The translations under genes and the position numbers were made by a program. Source: Halobacteriales archaeon QS_6_71_20 (GTDB taxonomy: Archaea > Halobacteriota > Halobacteria > Halobacteriales > Haloferacaceae). Taken from it: DNA of 64,000 nt. The DNA lies in assembly GCA_003020945.1 (NCBI GenBank), contig PXRU01000032.1:30433-94432 (forward strand), read 5' to 3'. The notes under the pieces were generated by a model. That model did not search any database. It was not told where the DNA came from and worked only from the letters and a program-made list of their open reading frames with translations. Numbering within the stretch: position 1 is the stretch's first letter; each line of letters begins with the position of its first letter. Below, piece after piece: positions 8,752 to 17,467 of the stretch.

Positions 8752-11142
8752 ATGGCCGACCGGTCGGCTCCGGACGACGGGCACGAGTCCGCGACGACCC
8801 CGGACGGGACGGCCGGCGCGAGTTCGGACGGCGCCGTCGAGCGCCTCGCCGACGGGGCGCCCGCGCCCGTCGCCGCGTGGCTCGACATGGGCCGGGTCGC
8901 GGCGCTCCTGCTGGCCGCCATCGGCGCCGCGGTCGCGCTCGTCGTGGCCGGCGAGCTGTTCCCGCTGCGCTCCCTGAACCACGACGAGGGCGTCTACCTC
9001 CAGCAGGCCGAGCTGCTGCTGTCGGGGCGGCTGTTCCTCCGGCCGCCGGTCGAGGACGCCTTCCGGCCGTGGTTCTTCGTGGAGAGTTCCCGCGGCCTCT
9101 ACCCGAAGTACGCCCCGCTTCCGGCCGCCGTGTTCGCCGTCGGGAAGCTCCTCGGGGGGTACGCCGTCGCGCTCGCCGGCGTCGCGGCCGCGTTAGTCGC
9201 CGGCACCGTCGCGCTCGGCCGCGAGCTGTTCGACGCCCGGGTGGGCGCGCTCGCGGGCGCGCTCCTGATCGCGACGCCGCTTTTCGTCGTCCACTCGGGG
9301 CTGTACCTCCCGTACGCGCTCACGACGGCGCTGAACGTGGCGTTCGCCGTCGCGTACCTCCGCGGCGAGCGCCGGGGCGACCGCCGCGACGCGGCGTGGG
9401 CCGGTCTCGCGGTCGGGTCGGCGTTCTTCGCGCGGCCCTACACCGCCGTGCTGTTCGCGCTCCCGTTCGTCGCGCACGCGGTCGTCACGCTCGGGGCCTC
9501 GGGCGCGTGGCGGGTCCCGCTCGGGGCGGCGGCCGTCGGCGACGACCGCGTCACGGGCGCGGCGAGCGCCTCCGGCGCCGCGGCTCGCGGGCTGTTCGTC
9601 CGGCGGGTCGTCACCGGCGCGCTGGGGGCCGCGGGCGTCGCGGCGGCGTTCGCGTACAACGCCGTCGTGACGGGCGACCCGACGGTGTTCCCGTATCTCG
9701 CGTTCGCGCCGGAGGACGGCGTCGGCTTCGGCTACCGCGAGATCCTCGGCCACGGGGTGGCGTACACACCGGAACTCGGGCTCCGGGCGAGCCGGCTGGT
9801 GCTGGGTCGGCTGTTCACCGAGTGGGTGGTCGCCGGGACGCTCGGCACCGCGGCGGCCGCCGTCGGCGTGGTCGTGGCGCTGGCGGCCCTCGACCGCCGC
9901 CACGCGGTCGCGGACGGCGACGACGGAGGGACCGACGGCGCGGACGACGGGCGCGTCGACCGGGGCGACGCCCGCGTCCGGCGGGGGCTGCTCGCGGCGA
10001 CGGTCGCGACCGTCGCCGCCGGCAACGTCGCCTTCTGGGGGAACTACAACGTCCTCGGCGACCTCGCGCGGCCGGACGACGGGCTGATCCACTACCTCGG
10101 CCCCCTCTACCACTACGACCTGATCGTCCCGGCGGCGGTGTTCGCGGCCGTCGCGTGCACGACGGTCACCGGGAGGCTCGTCGCCGTCGGCGGCGCGGTC
10201 GCGCGTCGCCGACGGCGGCCGTCCGCGAGGCAGGGTCGCGCGCTGGCGACGGTCCTCCTGCTGGTCGCGGCGGCGATCGCGGGCGGCGTCGCCGTCGGCG
10301 CGGTCCAGGAGCCCGTAGAGCGTAACGCGGCGGTGACGGCGGAGCTGCGCGCCGGCTACGGGCCGCTCGTCGCCGGCGACGACGCGGGCGCGGGCGTGCC
10401 CCCGGACTCCGTGGTGTTCCTCCCGACGCCGTACGGGCCGTGGCTCAACCACCCGTTCCAGGCGCTGCGCAACGACCCCGACCACGGCGGCGACCGGGTG
10501 TACGCGCTGTCCGGGACGCGGGAGCTCGCGGTCGCCCGGACGTACCCGGAGCGGGACCTCTACCGCTACGTGTTTGCCGGCTCGTGGGTGCCGACAGACG
10601 ACTCCACGGTCAGGGGGGGCGTCCGCGAGGTCGAGCGGGTCGCCGGCGAGCGCGTCCGCCTGAACGCGACGCTCGGCCGGCCCGAGGGCGTCGAGCGCAC
10701 GACGGTGCGCGTGACGGGCGAGCGCGGGTCGGCGTACCTCGTCGCGACCGACGGCGGCGGGCCGCTCTCGCTGTCGCTGGTCGTCGAGGGCGACGAGCTC
10801 CGGGCGTCCGGCGAGCAACTCGCCGTCGGCGGTGGTGGAGACGGAAACGGCGGCGACAGGGACAGCGGAGACGCCGGAGGCGACGACGGCGATGCGGACC
10901 ACGCCACCCTCCGGCTGAACGACATCGACGAGATCGAGGTGGAGGTGTTCGTCGCCACCGGGCCGGCCGGCGGCTACAGCTACCGCCTCTCGTTCCCGGT
11001 GGAGCGGGTCGACGGGACGGTGCACGCGCTGTCGGCGACGGCCGAGCGCTGTCCGGTGCCGACGCGGTGTGTCCCCGACGGCGTGGGGGAGACGCCGCCG
11101 GACCGCGGGATCGACGTGACGTTCTCGAACGGGACGGCGTGA
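8752..11142 (+). CDS. Membrane glycosyltransferase, GT39/ArnT-like
   Basis: 796 aa, starting directly after the ATPase stop codon. The first half has about 10 hydrophobic helices; the first extracytoplasmic loop carries NHDEGVY with the Asp-Glu pair at 78-79, the acidic catalytic motif of GT-C fold enzymes such as PMT and ArnT. The C-terminal 250 residues form a soluble outer domain with a Gly/Asp-rich linker (GGGGDGNGGDRD) and several Cys (RCPVPTRC). GT-C enzymes use polyprenyl-phosphate sugars to modify lipids or proteins outside the membrane. The acceptor is unknown; S-layer or surface glycoprotein decoration is a plausible inference. Co-transcription with the importer is likely from the zero spacing. 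Confidence 0.72.
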   Translation: MADRSAPDDGHESATTPDGTAGASSDGAVERLADGAPAPVAAWLDMGRVAALLLAAIGAAVALVVAGELFPLRSLNHDEGVYLQQAELLLSGRLFLRPPVEDAFRPWFFVESSRGLYPKYAPLPAAVFAVGKLLGGYAVALAGVAAALVAGTVALGRELFDARVGALAGALLIATPLFVVHSGLYLPYALTTALNVAFAVAYLRGERRGDRRDAAWAGLAVGSAFFARPYTAVLFALPFVAHAVVTLGASGAWRVPLGAAAVGDDRVTGAASASGAAARGLFVRRVVTGALGAAGVAAAFAYNAVVTGDPTVFPYLAFAPEDGVGFGYREILGHGVAYTPELGLRASRLVLGRLFTEWVVAGTLGTAAAAVGVVVALAALDRRHAVADGDDGGTDGADDGRVDRGDARVRRGLLAATVATVAAGNVAFWGNYNVLGDLARPDDGLIHYLGPLYHYDLIVPAAVFAAVACTTVTGRLVAVGGAVARRRRRPSARQGRALATVLLLVAAAIAGGVAVGAVQEPVERNAAVTAELRAGYGPLVAGDDAGAGVPPDSVVFLPTPYGPWLNHPFQALRNDPDHGGDRVYALSGTRELAVARTYPERDLYRYVFAGSWVPTDDSTVRGGVREVERVAGERVRLNATLGRPEGVERTTVRVTGERGSAYLVATDGGGPLSLSLVVEGDELRASGEQLAVGGGGDGNGGDRDSGDAGGDDGDADHATLRLNDIDEIEVEVFVATGPAGGYSYRLSFPVERVDGTVHALSATAERCPVPTRCVPDGVGETPPDRGIDVTFSNGTA

Positions 11143-11191
11143 CGACCGCACCCCTCGGTCGGGGCTCCGCGTGCCGCGCTCGACGGCGGCG

Positions 11192-11890
11192 TCACCGAAG
11201 CCGTCGGAGCCGCTCCTCGATGCACACCTTCAGGATCGACTTGCCGATCTCGGCGCCCCCGGAGAGGGGGTCGAGCTTCGTCTCCCCGAGTCGCTCGTCG
11301 TACGCGATGGGCTCTTGGCGGACGCGGCGGCCGCGCATCGCCGGCCGGACGAGCAGTTCGGCGGAGAGGCCGGTGTTCTCGGTCCACCGGATCGACTCGA
11401 CCACGCCCTCGTGGTACGCGCGCATCCCCGTCGTCACGTCGTGGAGGCGCTCGCCGCCCAGCGCGCTCGCCGTCGCCGCGAACAGCCGGTTGCCCAGCCG
11501 GTTCAGCGGCGGCATCGTCTCGGCGCCGCGATAGAGCCGGTCGCCGCTGACCACGTCGAACCCCTCGTTCACCAGCTCCAGGAAGTCGGGGATCCGCTCC
11601 ATCGGGTACGTTCCGTCGCAGTCCGTCGTGACCCGCACCGGGTTCGACGCCTCCAGCAGGGCGCGCCGCACCGCCGCGCCGTACCCCCTCGGCGGCTGGT
11701 CGACGACGCGGGCTCCCCTCTCGCGGGCGATCTCCGGCGTCTCGTCGTCGGAGCCGTCGACGACGACGACCTCCGCCCGTCCGTCCGTGGCCGCGTCGAC
11801 GTCATCGAGCACCGGCCCGATCGCCGCCGCCTCGTTGTACGCGCCCATGACGACGCTCACGTCGTCGAGCCCGTACGACCGTTCGTCCAT
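11192..11890 (-). CDS. GT2 glycosyltransferase (dolichyl-phosphate sugar synthase type)
   Basis: 232 aa, a single GT-A domain with no membrane helix. Motifs: VVMGAYNEAAAIG at the nucleotide-binding start, VVVVDGSDDETPEIA, and the metal-binding DxD-like TTDCDGTYPME. This is the pattern of polyprenyl-phosphate hexosyltransferases such as AglJ/AglD catalytic domains and DPM synthases. It lies convergent to the GT-C enzyme at 8752, so it could make the lipid-linked sugar which that enzyme transfers; this is inference from proximity. A near-palindrome TTAGG-CTTG-CCGAA sits 25-38 bp upstream at 11915-11928, overlapping the likely TATA box. Confidence 0.8.
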   Translation of the reverse strand: MDERSYGLDDVSVVMGAYNEAAAIGPVLDDVDAATDGRAEVVVVDGSDDETPEIARERGARVVDQPPRGYGAAVRRALLEASNPVRVTTDCDGTYPMERIPDFLELVNEGFDVVSGDRLYRGAETMPPLNRLGNRLFAATASALGGERLHDVTTGMRAYHEGVVESIRWTENTGLSAELLVRPAMRGRRVRQEPIAYDERLGETKLDPLSGGAEIGKSILKVCIEERLRRLR

Positions 11891-11942
11891 GTCGGTGGCT
11901 GCCGCCGCACGTTTTTAGGCTTGCCGAAAGCGTCCGCCGCCG

Positions 11943-13124
11943 TCAGAAGAACGGGACGAACCGGAAGGTGAGGAACGCACCGATCGTCGAGATGAGCGGG
12001 ACGACGTTCTGCATGAGGACGACGCGGGCGGTCGTCGCCGGGTCGAACAGCTCGCCGGGCGTGGGGACGTCCGCGGGGTCCTCCTCCCCGGCGGGCAGGG
12101 CGGACCCGCCGTCGCCGTCGGTCGCGAGCGCGTCGGCCGACGGGGGGGGCGTCTCCTCGGTCTCGCCGCTTACCGCCTCGGACACCGTGATCGGCCGGGT
12201 CGCCCGCCCCCAGCCGAGGCCCACGACCGACATGGTCGCGATGACGACGAAGCTGGCGGGGATGCCGATGAACGAGAGGAACACGACCAGCGCCGCGCTG
12301 ACGGAGGCGACGACGATGGCGGCCGTCAGCGGGAGCTCCGTGATGTCGCTGCCCATCGTCTCCAGCGTCCGGCGGGCGATCGTGAACGAGCCGACGGCGA
12401 CCGCGACCCCGCCGAGGACGATCCCGAGGTTCATCTCCAGGACGCCCGCGCCGACCAGCGGCGCGATCGCGTTGGCGATGTTGGAGGTGCCGGATCTGAA
12501 CGCCATCAGACAGCCGATCGCGACGACCGCGCCGACGCCGACGACCTCCCGCCGGCCGGAGTCCTCGTGGACGCCGACGCTCGGCAGCCCCCCGCCGGAC
12601 CGGTCGACGGCGACCACCGGGCCGTCGCTGTCCTCGATGTTCACCAGGCCGTCGAGCCGGGAGTAGAAGTAGCGGCCGATCACGAGCGACACCCAGAAGC
12701 CGATGACGGGCGCGACGATCCACCAGACGACGATCCCGCCCATCACCCCCCAGTCGAGCGCGCCCTTCGCGACGCCGAGGCCGGCGATCGCCCCTACGGC
12801 CGTCATCGACGTGGAGGCGGGGACGCCGAAGACGTTGCCGACGAACAGCGCCAGCCCGATGAAGAACAACACGCCGATGCTCGTCGTGAGGGTGAACACG
12901 CCGGGCTGAGAGACGAGGTCGGAGCCGAGCGTGTCGACGACCCGGCGGCCGATCGTCCACGCGCCGACGAAGAAGAACAGGGACATCAGCGCCGCGGCCG
13001 TCGACTTCGACACCGCGCCCGCGCCGACTGCGGGTCCGAACGCCGGCCCCGTGGTCGACCCGCCGATGTTGTACCCGACGAACATCGCCACGAGCAGCCC
13101 GACGGGAAGGAGCGCAGCTACCAT
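11943..13124 (-). CDS. Inorganic phosphate transporter, PiT family
   Basis: 393 aa, about 9-10 membrane helices in two repeated halves. The N-terminal GYNIGGSTTGPAFGPAVG and the internal RSGTSNIANAIAPLVGAG are the duplicated GANDxAN-like signatures of PiT permeases, which couple Pi or metal-phosphate uptake to H+ or Na+. A hydrophilic loop of roughly 45 residues separates the halves, and an acidic loop (SGETEETPPPSADAL) precedes the last helix. No PhoU-like partner gene adjoins it; the neighbouring repeat protein at 13150 is on the same strand 25 bp upstream and could be co-transcribed. Confidence 0.9.
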   Translation of the reverse strand: MVAALLPVGLLVAMFVGYNIGGSTTGPAFGPAVGAGAVSKSTAAALMSLFFFVGAWTIGRRVVDTLGSDLVSQPGVFTLTTSIGVLFFIGLALFVGNVFGVPASTSMTAVGAIAGLGVAKGALDWGVMGGIVVWWIVAPVIGFWVSLVIGRYFYSRLDGLVNIEDSDGPVVAVDRSGGGLPSVGVHEDSGRREVVGVGAVVAIGCLMAFRSGTSNIANAIAPLVGAGVLEMNLGIVLGGVAVAVGSFTIARRTLETMGSDITELPLTAAIVVASVSAALVVFLSFIGIPASFVVIATMSVVGLGWGRATRPITVSEAVSGETEETPPPSADALATDGDGGSALPAGEEDPADVPTPGELFDPATTARVVLMQNVVPLISTIGAFLTFRFVPFF

Positions 13125-13149
13125 ATCACCGGTACTGATCCCCCGGGCG

Positions 13150-13947
13150 TTAAGACGGTTGTTCTCCCGCTCGCGGGTCGCGGGTCCGGGATCGCTGTCG
13201 GCTCAGGGGGCCCCGGTCAGTTCGGTCCGGTGGCGTCGGCGCGCGCGTCGGTCCCGTCGGACTCGGCTCCGTCCCCGGGGTCGTCGGCACCGTCTCCTCC
13301 ACCGACTTCTCGACGGCCTCGCCCACCGTCTCCTCGACGGCCCGCTCGACGGACTCGCCGACCGCCTCGTCCACCTTCTCGCCGACCGTCTCCTCCACCG
13401 ACTGCTCCACCGTCTCCTCCACCGACTGCTCCACCGTCTCCTCCACCGACTGCTCCACCGTCTCTTCTACCGACTCCTCCACGGACTCCTCTACTGTTTC
13501 CTCCACCGACTTCTCCACCGTCTCCTCCACAGACTTCTCTACCGTCTCCTCCACGGACTTCTCTACCGTTTCCTCCACCGACTCCTCCACTGTCTCCTCG
13601 ACCGTCTCCTCGACGGACTTCTCGACTGTCTCCTCCACCGATTGCTCTACGGTGTCGCCGACCGTCTCCTCGACCGTGTCGCCCACCCGCTCCTCTACCG
13701 TCTCCTCCACGGACTCGTCGACCGACTGCTCCACCGTCTGTTCGACCGTTCGCTGGACCTCGCTGGTCATCCAGTTCGGGTCGAACCGCGACATCTTCCA
13801 GACGATGTGGATGACGAACGAGACGATGACGCCGAGGCCGAACGCGACGCCGACGGACGTGCCGACGACCAGGATGAGGCCGACCGACAGCGCGATGAGC
13901 AGTCCGTATGTCAGGTCGATGATCGAGTCGACGCGGTTCGGGTTCAT
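13150..13947 (-). CDS. Membrane protein with long V-E-E-S/T tetrapeptide repeat
   Basis: 265 aa, unrecognised function. Residues about 13-50 form two hydrophobic helices (LLIALSVGLILVVG, GLGVIVSFVIHIVW). From about residue 62 to 215 the chain is an almost pure repeat of V-E-(E/K/Q)-(S/T), mirrored in the DNA as a degenerate 12-bp tandem repeat. The tail is Pro/Thr/Arg-rich. The repeat should form a long acidic helix, cytoplasmic or external depending on topology, which could act as a tether or spacer. Repeat number probably varies between strains through slippage. It lies 25 bp upstream of the PiT gene on the same strand. Confidence 0.72.
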   Translation of the reverse strand: MNPNRVDSIIDLTYGLLIALSVGLILVVGTSVGVAFGLGVIVSFVIHIVWKMSRFDPNWMTSEVQRTVEQTVEQSVDESVEETVEERVGDTVEETVGDTVEQSVEETVEKSVEETVEETVEESVEETVEKSVEETVEKSVEETVEKSVEETVEESVEESVEETVEQSVEETVEQSVEETVEQSVEETVGEKVDEAVGESVERAVEETVGEAVEKSVEETVPTTPGTEPSPTGPTRAPTPPDRTDRGPLSRQRSRTRDPRAGEQPS

Positions 13948-14691
13948 CGGCGGTCACCGCGACCGGTCGCCGTGGTCCCGTCCCTGTTCGACCGCGGTCG
14001 TCGGCCCCGTCGCTCGGGGTCGTGTGCGTGCATACCCTCCGTGGTCGCCGGGGGCGTTTAAACTCGCGTATCGCCGTCCGTGCCCTGCGGCGACTGAACC
14101 CGTCGCGTGCAGTCGCCGGGAGTCGGCACGGTCGTACCTCGTCCCTCGACGGGAGGACGAGCGTGACGCGGTTCCGAACGTCGAACGAGTCGAGCCGAAG
14201 CGTGCTTCGGGCGGCCGCGGCGGGCGGTCCCACCGAACGGCCGTGTAGCAGTCGGTGTTATGTCGGCCGAGACCGAGGTCGGGAATCCCGGTGTCGCGGC
14301 GACGCCGACCGCGAGATCGGTCGCAGTGACGCCGAGCGCGACCCCGGCGGCAGCGAGCGTCGGGTCGCGGAGCGCGAACGGCGAGCGAACTCGCCTGTAT
14401 GTCCTATTCGTCGCTCGGAGGAGGAGGACGGTCCGGCGGCGGTTCGGCGCCGGCATCCGAACGACACCTCGATCGGAGGCACCTACCGCGAGACTCGCCC
14501 GTGGGTCGACGTGAGTGCGGCGAGCAGCCGGGTCGACGGGTCGCTACCGGCGTCGGCATCCGTCCCGAGTGAAGTCTACGGAGTCCCGGGCGTTGGGCAA
14601 GCGCATGCCGCGAGAAAACACGTCCCGAGTCCCGCTGCCGAGGGTTCGAGAACGGCGACCTGCTCGGTCGTCGAACGTACGGTCGCGGTCG
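13948..14691. other. Intergenic stretch, no supported gene
   Basis: About 740 bp between the divergent side of the repeat protein and the 3' end of the TrmB gene. Open frames exist on both strands but are Arg/Ser/Pro-rich rather than acidic, lack any motif and overlap one another, so none is called. No tRNA-like or palindromic element was recognised by eye. Confidence 0.6.
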
Positions 14692-15777
14692 TCACCCGTC
14701 CGTGGAGGAGGAGGTCCGGAGCACGATCCGTGTCGCTCGAATGTCTTCGAGGATAGCCCCGAACCCACCCACGCTGTACTCCGTGCCTTCGGCGTCCAGG
14801 AGTATCGTTGCGCGTCCGGTGAACACGTCGTTTTCACCGTCCGTGCCGCTCGGATCGTCCGGCGAGATGACGTCGGTTATCTGCCCGTGGATCTCCCGCT
14901 GTGTGTCCTGTCTGATGTCGAAACCGTAGACGGTGGCGGAAACCGTCTCGTCACCGTCGAGTCGGTCCGATACGTCCCGTATACAGCGCCGTATCTCCGT
15001 GTATTCGGACGCCCCTCGGTTCGTCGAGTCGGAGTGGATCGTCTCCCAGTTCTCCCACAGCGCGTTCTGATAGAACCAGTACAGCATCGAGGACATGGCT
15101 TGGTCGTTGATCATGAGGCCGTAGCTGTCCACCGGGCTCTGCCTGAGTCCGAAGTAAGCGTCCTCGCCGTCTATCAGCACGATAAACGGCGCAGTGCTGT
15201 GTCGTAGCTTGACCTCCGATGCGGTCTCCTCGAAGTACCTGTCGACGTCCTCGATGTCGAAACGGAAGGCGTCGGACTCTTTGATCGATAGCTTGATATG
15301 AACGTCGTCGGCTCTCGCACGTCGGAGCTCGTCGATCAGGTCGATGTAGACTCGAACGTCGACGGACAGCTGGATGCTGTTTTCGGCGTGCTGGATACGG
15401 TCCGCGGCGTGGTCGACGACGTGGTCGAAATCGCCGAACACGCTGATCTTGTGCTGTCCGATCGGCGGCTCCTCCCAGATGGAACCGATCCGCTCCGCGG
15501 CGGACTCCAGCCTGTCCGCCTGTTCGGTCAGTTCGTTCTGGATGACCGACGGATCGCGGATGCGCGCCCGGATCGACTCCTCCTCGTACGTTTCGATGTA
15601 CCCCTCGTTATCCAGCTTGTTGAGTATGTCGTAGATGCGGGGCTGTGGCACCGAGCAGCTGTCCAGCAGCTCGCTGACGGTGGCCTCCTGCAGCCACAGC
15701 AAACTGACGAAAACGTCGGCCTGATATCCTGAGAGTCCGCTCTCCTCGAGAACGGACTGAAGCGATTCCTGATCCAT
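14692..15777 (-). CDS. TrmB family transcriptional regulator
   Basis: 361 aa from the ATG at 15777 (MDQESLQSV). Residues about 10-70 are a winged helix (ATVSELLDSCSVPQPRIYDILNKLDNEGYI split around the turn), the TrmB N-terminal DNA-binding domain. A short coiled coil follows (NELTEQADRLESAAERI), then a PLD-like sensor domain (SIQLSVDVRVYIDLID, APFIVLIDGEDAYFGLR). TrmB proteins sense sugars and repress or activate sugar transport and metabolism. It is divergent from the sulfatase and importer genes and two matching 16-bp palindromes lie in their promoters, so it is very probably the local regulator. Confidence 0.88.
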   Translation of the reverse strand: MDQESLQSVLEESGLSGYQADVFVSLLWLQEATVSELLDSCSVPQPRIYDILNKLDNEGYIETYEEESIRARIRDPSVIQNELTEQADRLESAAERIGSIWEEPPIGQHKISVFGDFDHVVDHAADRIQHAENSIQLSVDVRVYIDLIDELRRARADDVHIKLSIKESDAFRFDIEDVDRYFEETASEVKLRHSTAPFIVLIDGEDAYFGLRQSPVDSYGLMINDQAMSSMLYWFYQNALWENWETIHSDSTNRGASEYTEIRRCIRDVSDRLDGDETVSATVYGFDIRQDTQREIHGQITDVISPDDPSGTDGENDVFTGRATILLDAEGTEYSVGGFGAILEDIRATRIVLRTSSSTDG

Positions 15778-15813
15778 GGCTCGGCGTTCGATCCTTCGAG
15801 TTAAATAGTATTG

Positions 15814-15829
15814 TACCACGCTCGTAGTA
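15814..15829. promoter_or_regulatory. Predicted TrmB operator, sulfatase/trmB divergent promoter
   Basis: TACCACGCTCGTAGTA, an imperfect palindrome fitting TAC-N-ACG-NN-CGT-N-GTA. It starts 7 bp after an AT-rich TATA-like element (TTAAATA, 15801-15807) that would serve the sulfatase, and 37 bp from the trmB start. An outer TTGTAC/GTACAA pair (15811-15816 and 15831-15836) frames it. The same pattern recurs at 17433. Confidence 0.55.
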
Positions 15830-15867
15830 AGTACAACTATTCTCCGTTTGGCCGCCGGATCACGCGC

Positions 15868-17325
15868 ATGAGCGTCGAGCCGAACATCCTCCTGCTCCTC
15901 ACCGATCAAGAGCGATACGACGTGATCAGCGGCTGTCGGTCGCACGTCGCGACGCCGAACCTCGATCGGTTGTCCTCGGAGGGGATGACGTTCGAACGCG
16001 CGTACACTCCCGTCGGGATCTGTACGAGCGCGCGTGCGTCGCTGCTGACCGGGCTCTACCCTCACAACCACGGAATGCTCAACAACTGTCACGAGCCCGA
16101 CGCCATCGAGGAGGACCTGTCGCCGGAGCTCCCGACGTTCGGGACGCTGCTCGCGGATCGCGGCTACCAGAACACCTACGCGGGGAAGTGGCACGTCGGT
16201 CGGAACCGAACCCCGGCGGACTTCGGGTTCGAGTACATCGGCGGCGGCGACGGCGGCCACGAGAGCACGGACAGCGACTTCCGACAGTATCAGCGCGACC
16301 TGGGCGTGTCCCCCGGCGAAGCGGAGATCAGGGACCCGATATACACGGATCAACGGAGGGAGCCGACGCTGATCGCCGGCGAGACGACGATGCCGAAGGA
16401 GGCGACCCGAACGTACTACGTCGCCGAGCGGACGATCGAGCGGCTCGAGCGGGGTGCGGGGGCGGACCGGCCGTTGTTTCACCGGACGGACTTCGTGGGC
16501 CCGCACCACCCGTATCTCGTCCCGGAGCCGTACGCGTCGATGTACGACCCGGCCGACATCGAGCGTTGGGGGAACTTCGACGAGACGTTCGACGGGAAGC
16601 CGCGCGCTCACGAGCAGTTCCTCGGGTACCGGGGCGTCGCGGACATGGACTGGGAGACGTGGGCGGAGGCGGCGAGCAAGTACTTCGGCTTCGTCACGTT
16701 CATCGACGAGCAGATCGGTCGCATCCTCGACGCCGTCGACACGTATCTCGACGACGAGACGGTCGTCGTTCACACGTCGGACCACGGCGACCTCACCGGG
16801 AGCCACCGGCAGTTCAACAAGGGACCCATGATGTACGAGGAAGTGTACCACATCCCGCTGCTGGTTCGGTGGCCCGGGACCGTAGAGCCCGGATCGACGT
16901 GTACGGAGTTCGTCCGACTCCTCGATCTGATGCCGACGTTTCTCGAGATGGGTGGCGTCGAGCCGACGATGGAGACCGACGGGCGGAGTCTCCTGCCGCT
17001 GCTACGGGGGAACACCCCGACGGAGTGGCCCGAGTCGGTGTACGCGGAGTATCACGGCGAGGAGTTCGGTCTCTACTCTCAGCGGATGGTCCGCACCGAC
17101 CGGTACAAGTACGTTCACAACGCGCCCGACACCAACGAGCTCTACGACCTCGACAGGGATCCCGACGAACTGCACAACCGTATCGACCACCCGGAGTACC
17201 GGTCGGTCCGGGACCGCCTCGAAGCGACCCTCATCGAGTGGATGACCGAGACCGACGACCCCATAACGAGGTGGACACGGAAGGCGCTCACGAGCGGGGA
17301 GCCCGCGAGGCCCGCTCCGAAGTAG
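15868..17325 (+). CDS. Type I sulfatase (arylsulfatase family)
   Basis: 485 aa from the ATG at 15868 (MSVEPNIL); an earlier in-frame start would run through the operator. The sulfatase signature is GICTSARASLLTG with the formylglycine-precursor Cys at residue 52 (C-T-S-A-R). Metal-site motifs NILLLLTDQ near the start, KWHVGR, and HTSDHGDLTG near residue 305 are present. The family hydrolyses sulfate esters on sugars or small molecules. No signal peptide, so cytoplasmic action is expected after import. It sits between the TrmB regulator and a sugar importer, which suggests desulfation of a sulfated saccharide taken up by that importer. A maturation enzyme is not in the window. Confidence 0.87.
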   Translation: MSVEPNILLLLTDQERYDVISGCRSHVATPNLDRLSSEGMTFERAYTPVGICTSARASLLTGLYPHNHGMLNNCHEPDAIEEDLSPELPTFGTLLADRGYQNTYAGKWHVGRNRTPADFGFEYIGGGDGGHESTDSDFRQYQRDLGVSPGEAEIRDPIYTDQRREPTLIAGETTMPKEATRTYYVAERTIERLERGAGADRPLFHRTDFVGPHHPYLVPEPYASMYDPADIERWGNFDETFDGKPRAHEQFLGYRGVADMDWETWAEAASKYFGFVTFIDEQIGRILDAVDTYLDDETVVVHTSDHGDLTGSHRQFNKGPMMYEEVYHIPLLVRWPGTVEPGSTCTEFVRLLDLMPTFLEMGGVEPTMETDGRSLLPLLRGNTPTEWPESVYAEYHGEEFGLYSQRMVRTDRYKYVHNAPDTNELYDLDRDPDELHNRIDHPEYRSVRDRLEATLIEWMTETDDPITRWTRKALTSGEPARPAPK

Positions 17326-17432
17326 CCGGTAGCCGGTGACGGCCTCCTCGCGCTGAAGCGCGGGGGTGGAGCGCCCGGCACCGCGGCAGACGACGAGCCG
17401 CCTCGCGGACACGGGCCGTTTTATATCGATCG

Positions 17433-17448
17433 TACAACGGTCGTGGTA
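17433..17448. promoter_or_regulatory. Predicted TrmB operator, sugar importer promoter
   Basis: TACAACGGTCGTGGTA, matching the palindrome at 15814 in TAC-N-ACG-NN-CGT-N-GTA. It lies 7-14 bp downstream of a TATA-like TTTTATAT (17419-17426) and 20 bp upstream of the ATG at 17468, a position where bound repressor would block transcription start. Confidence 0.55.
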
Positions 17449-17467
17449 GTATAGTATAATAGGAACA

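Noticed and set aside
7617..10325. 902-codon plus-strand frame across the ATPase and glycosyltransferase genes
   Set aside because: It is an out-of-frame shadow; both real genes have complete motif sets in their own frames.
14022..14756. Plus-strand frame in the gap before the TrmB gene, and antisense ones
   Set aside because: Basic and Ser/Arg-rich, overlapping other frames, no motif; composition unlike haloarchaeal proteins.
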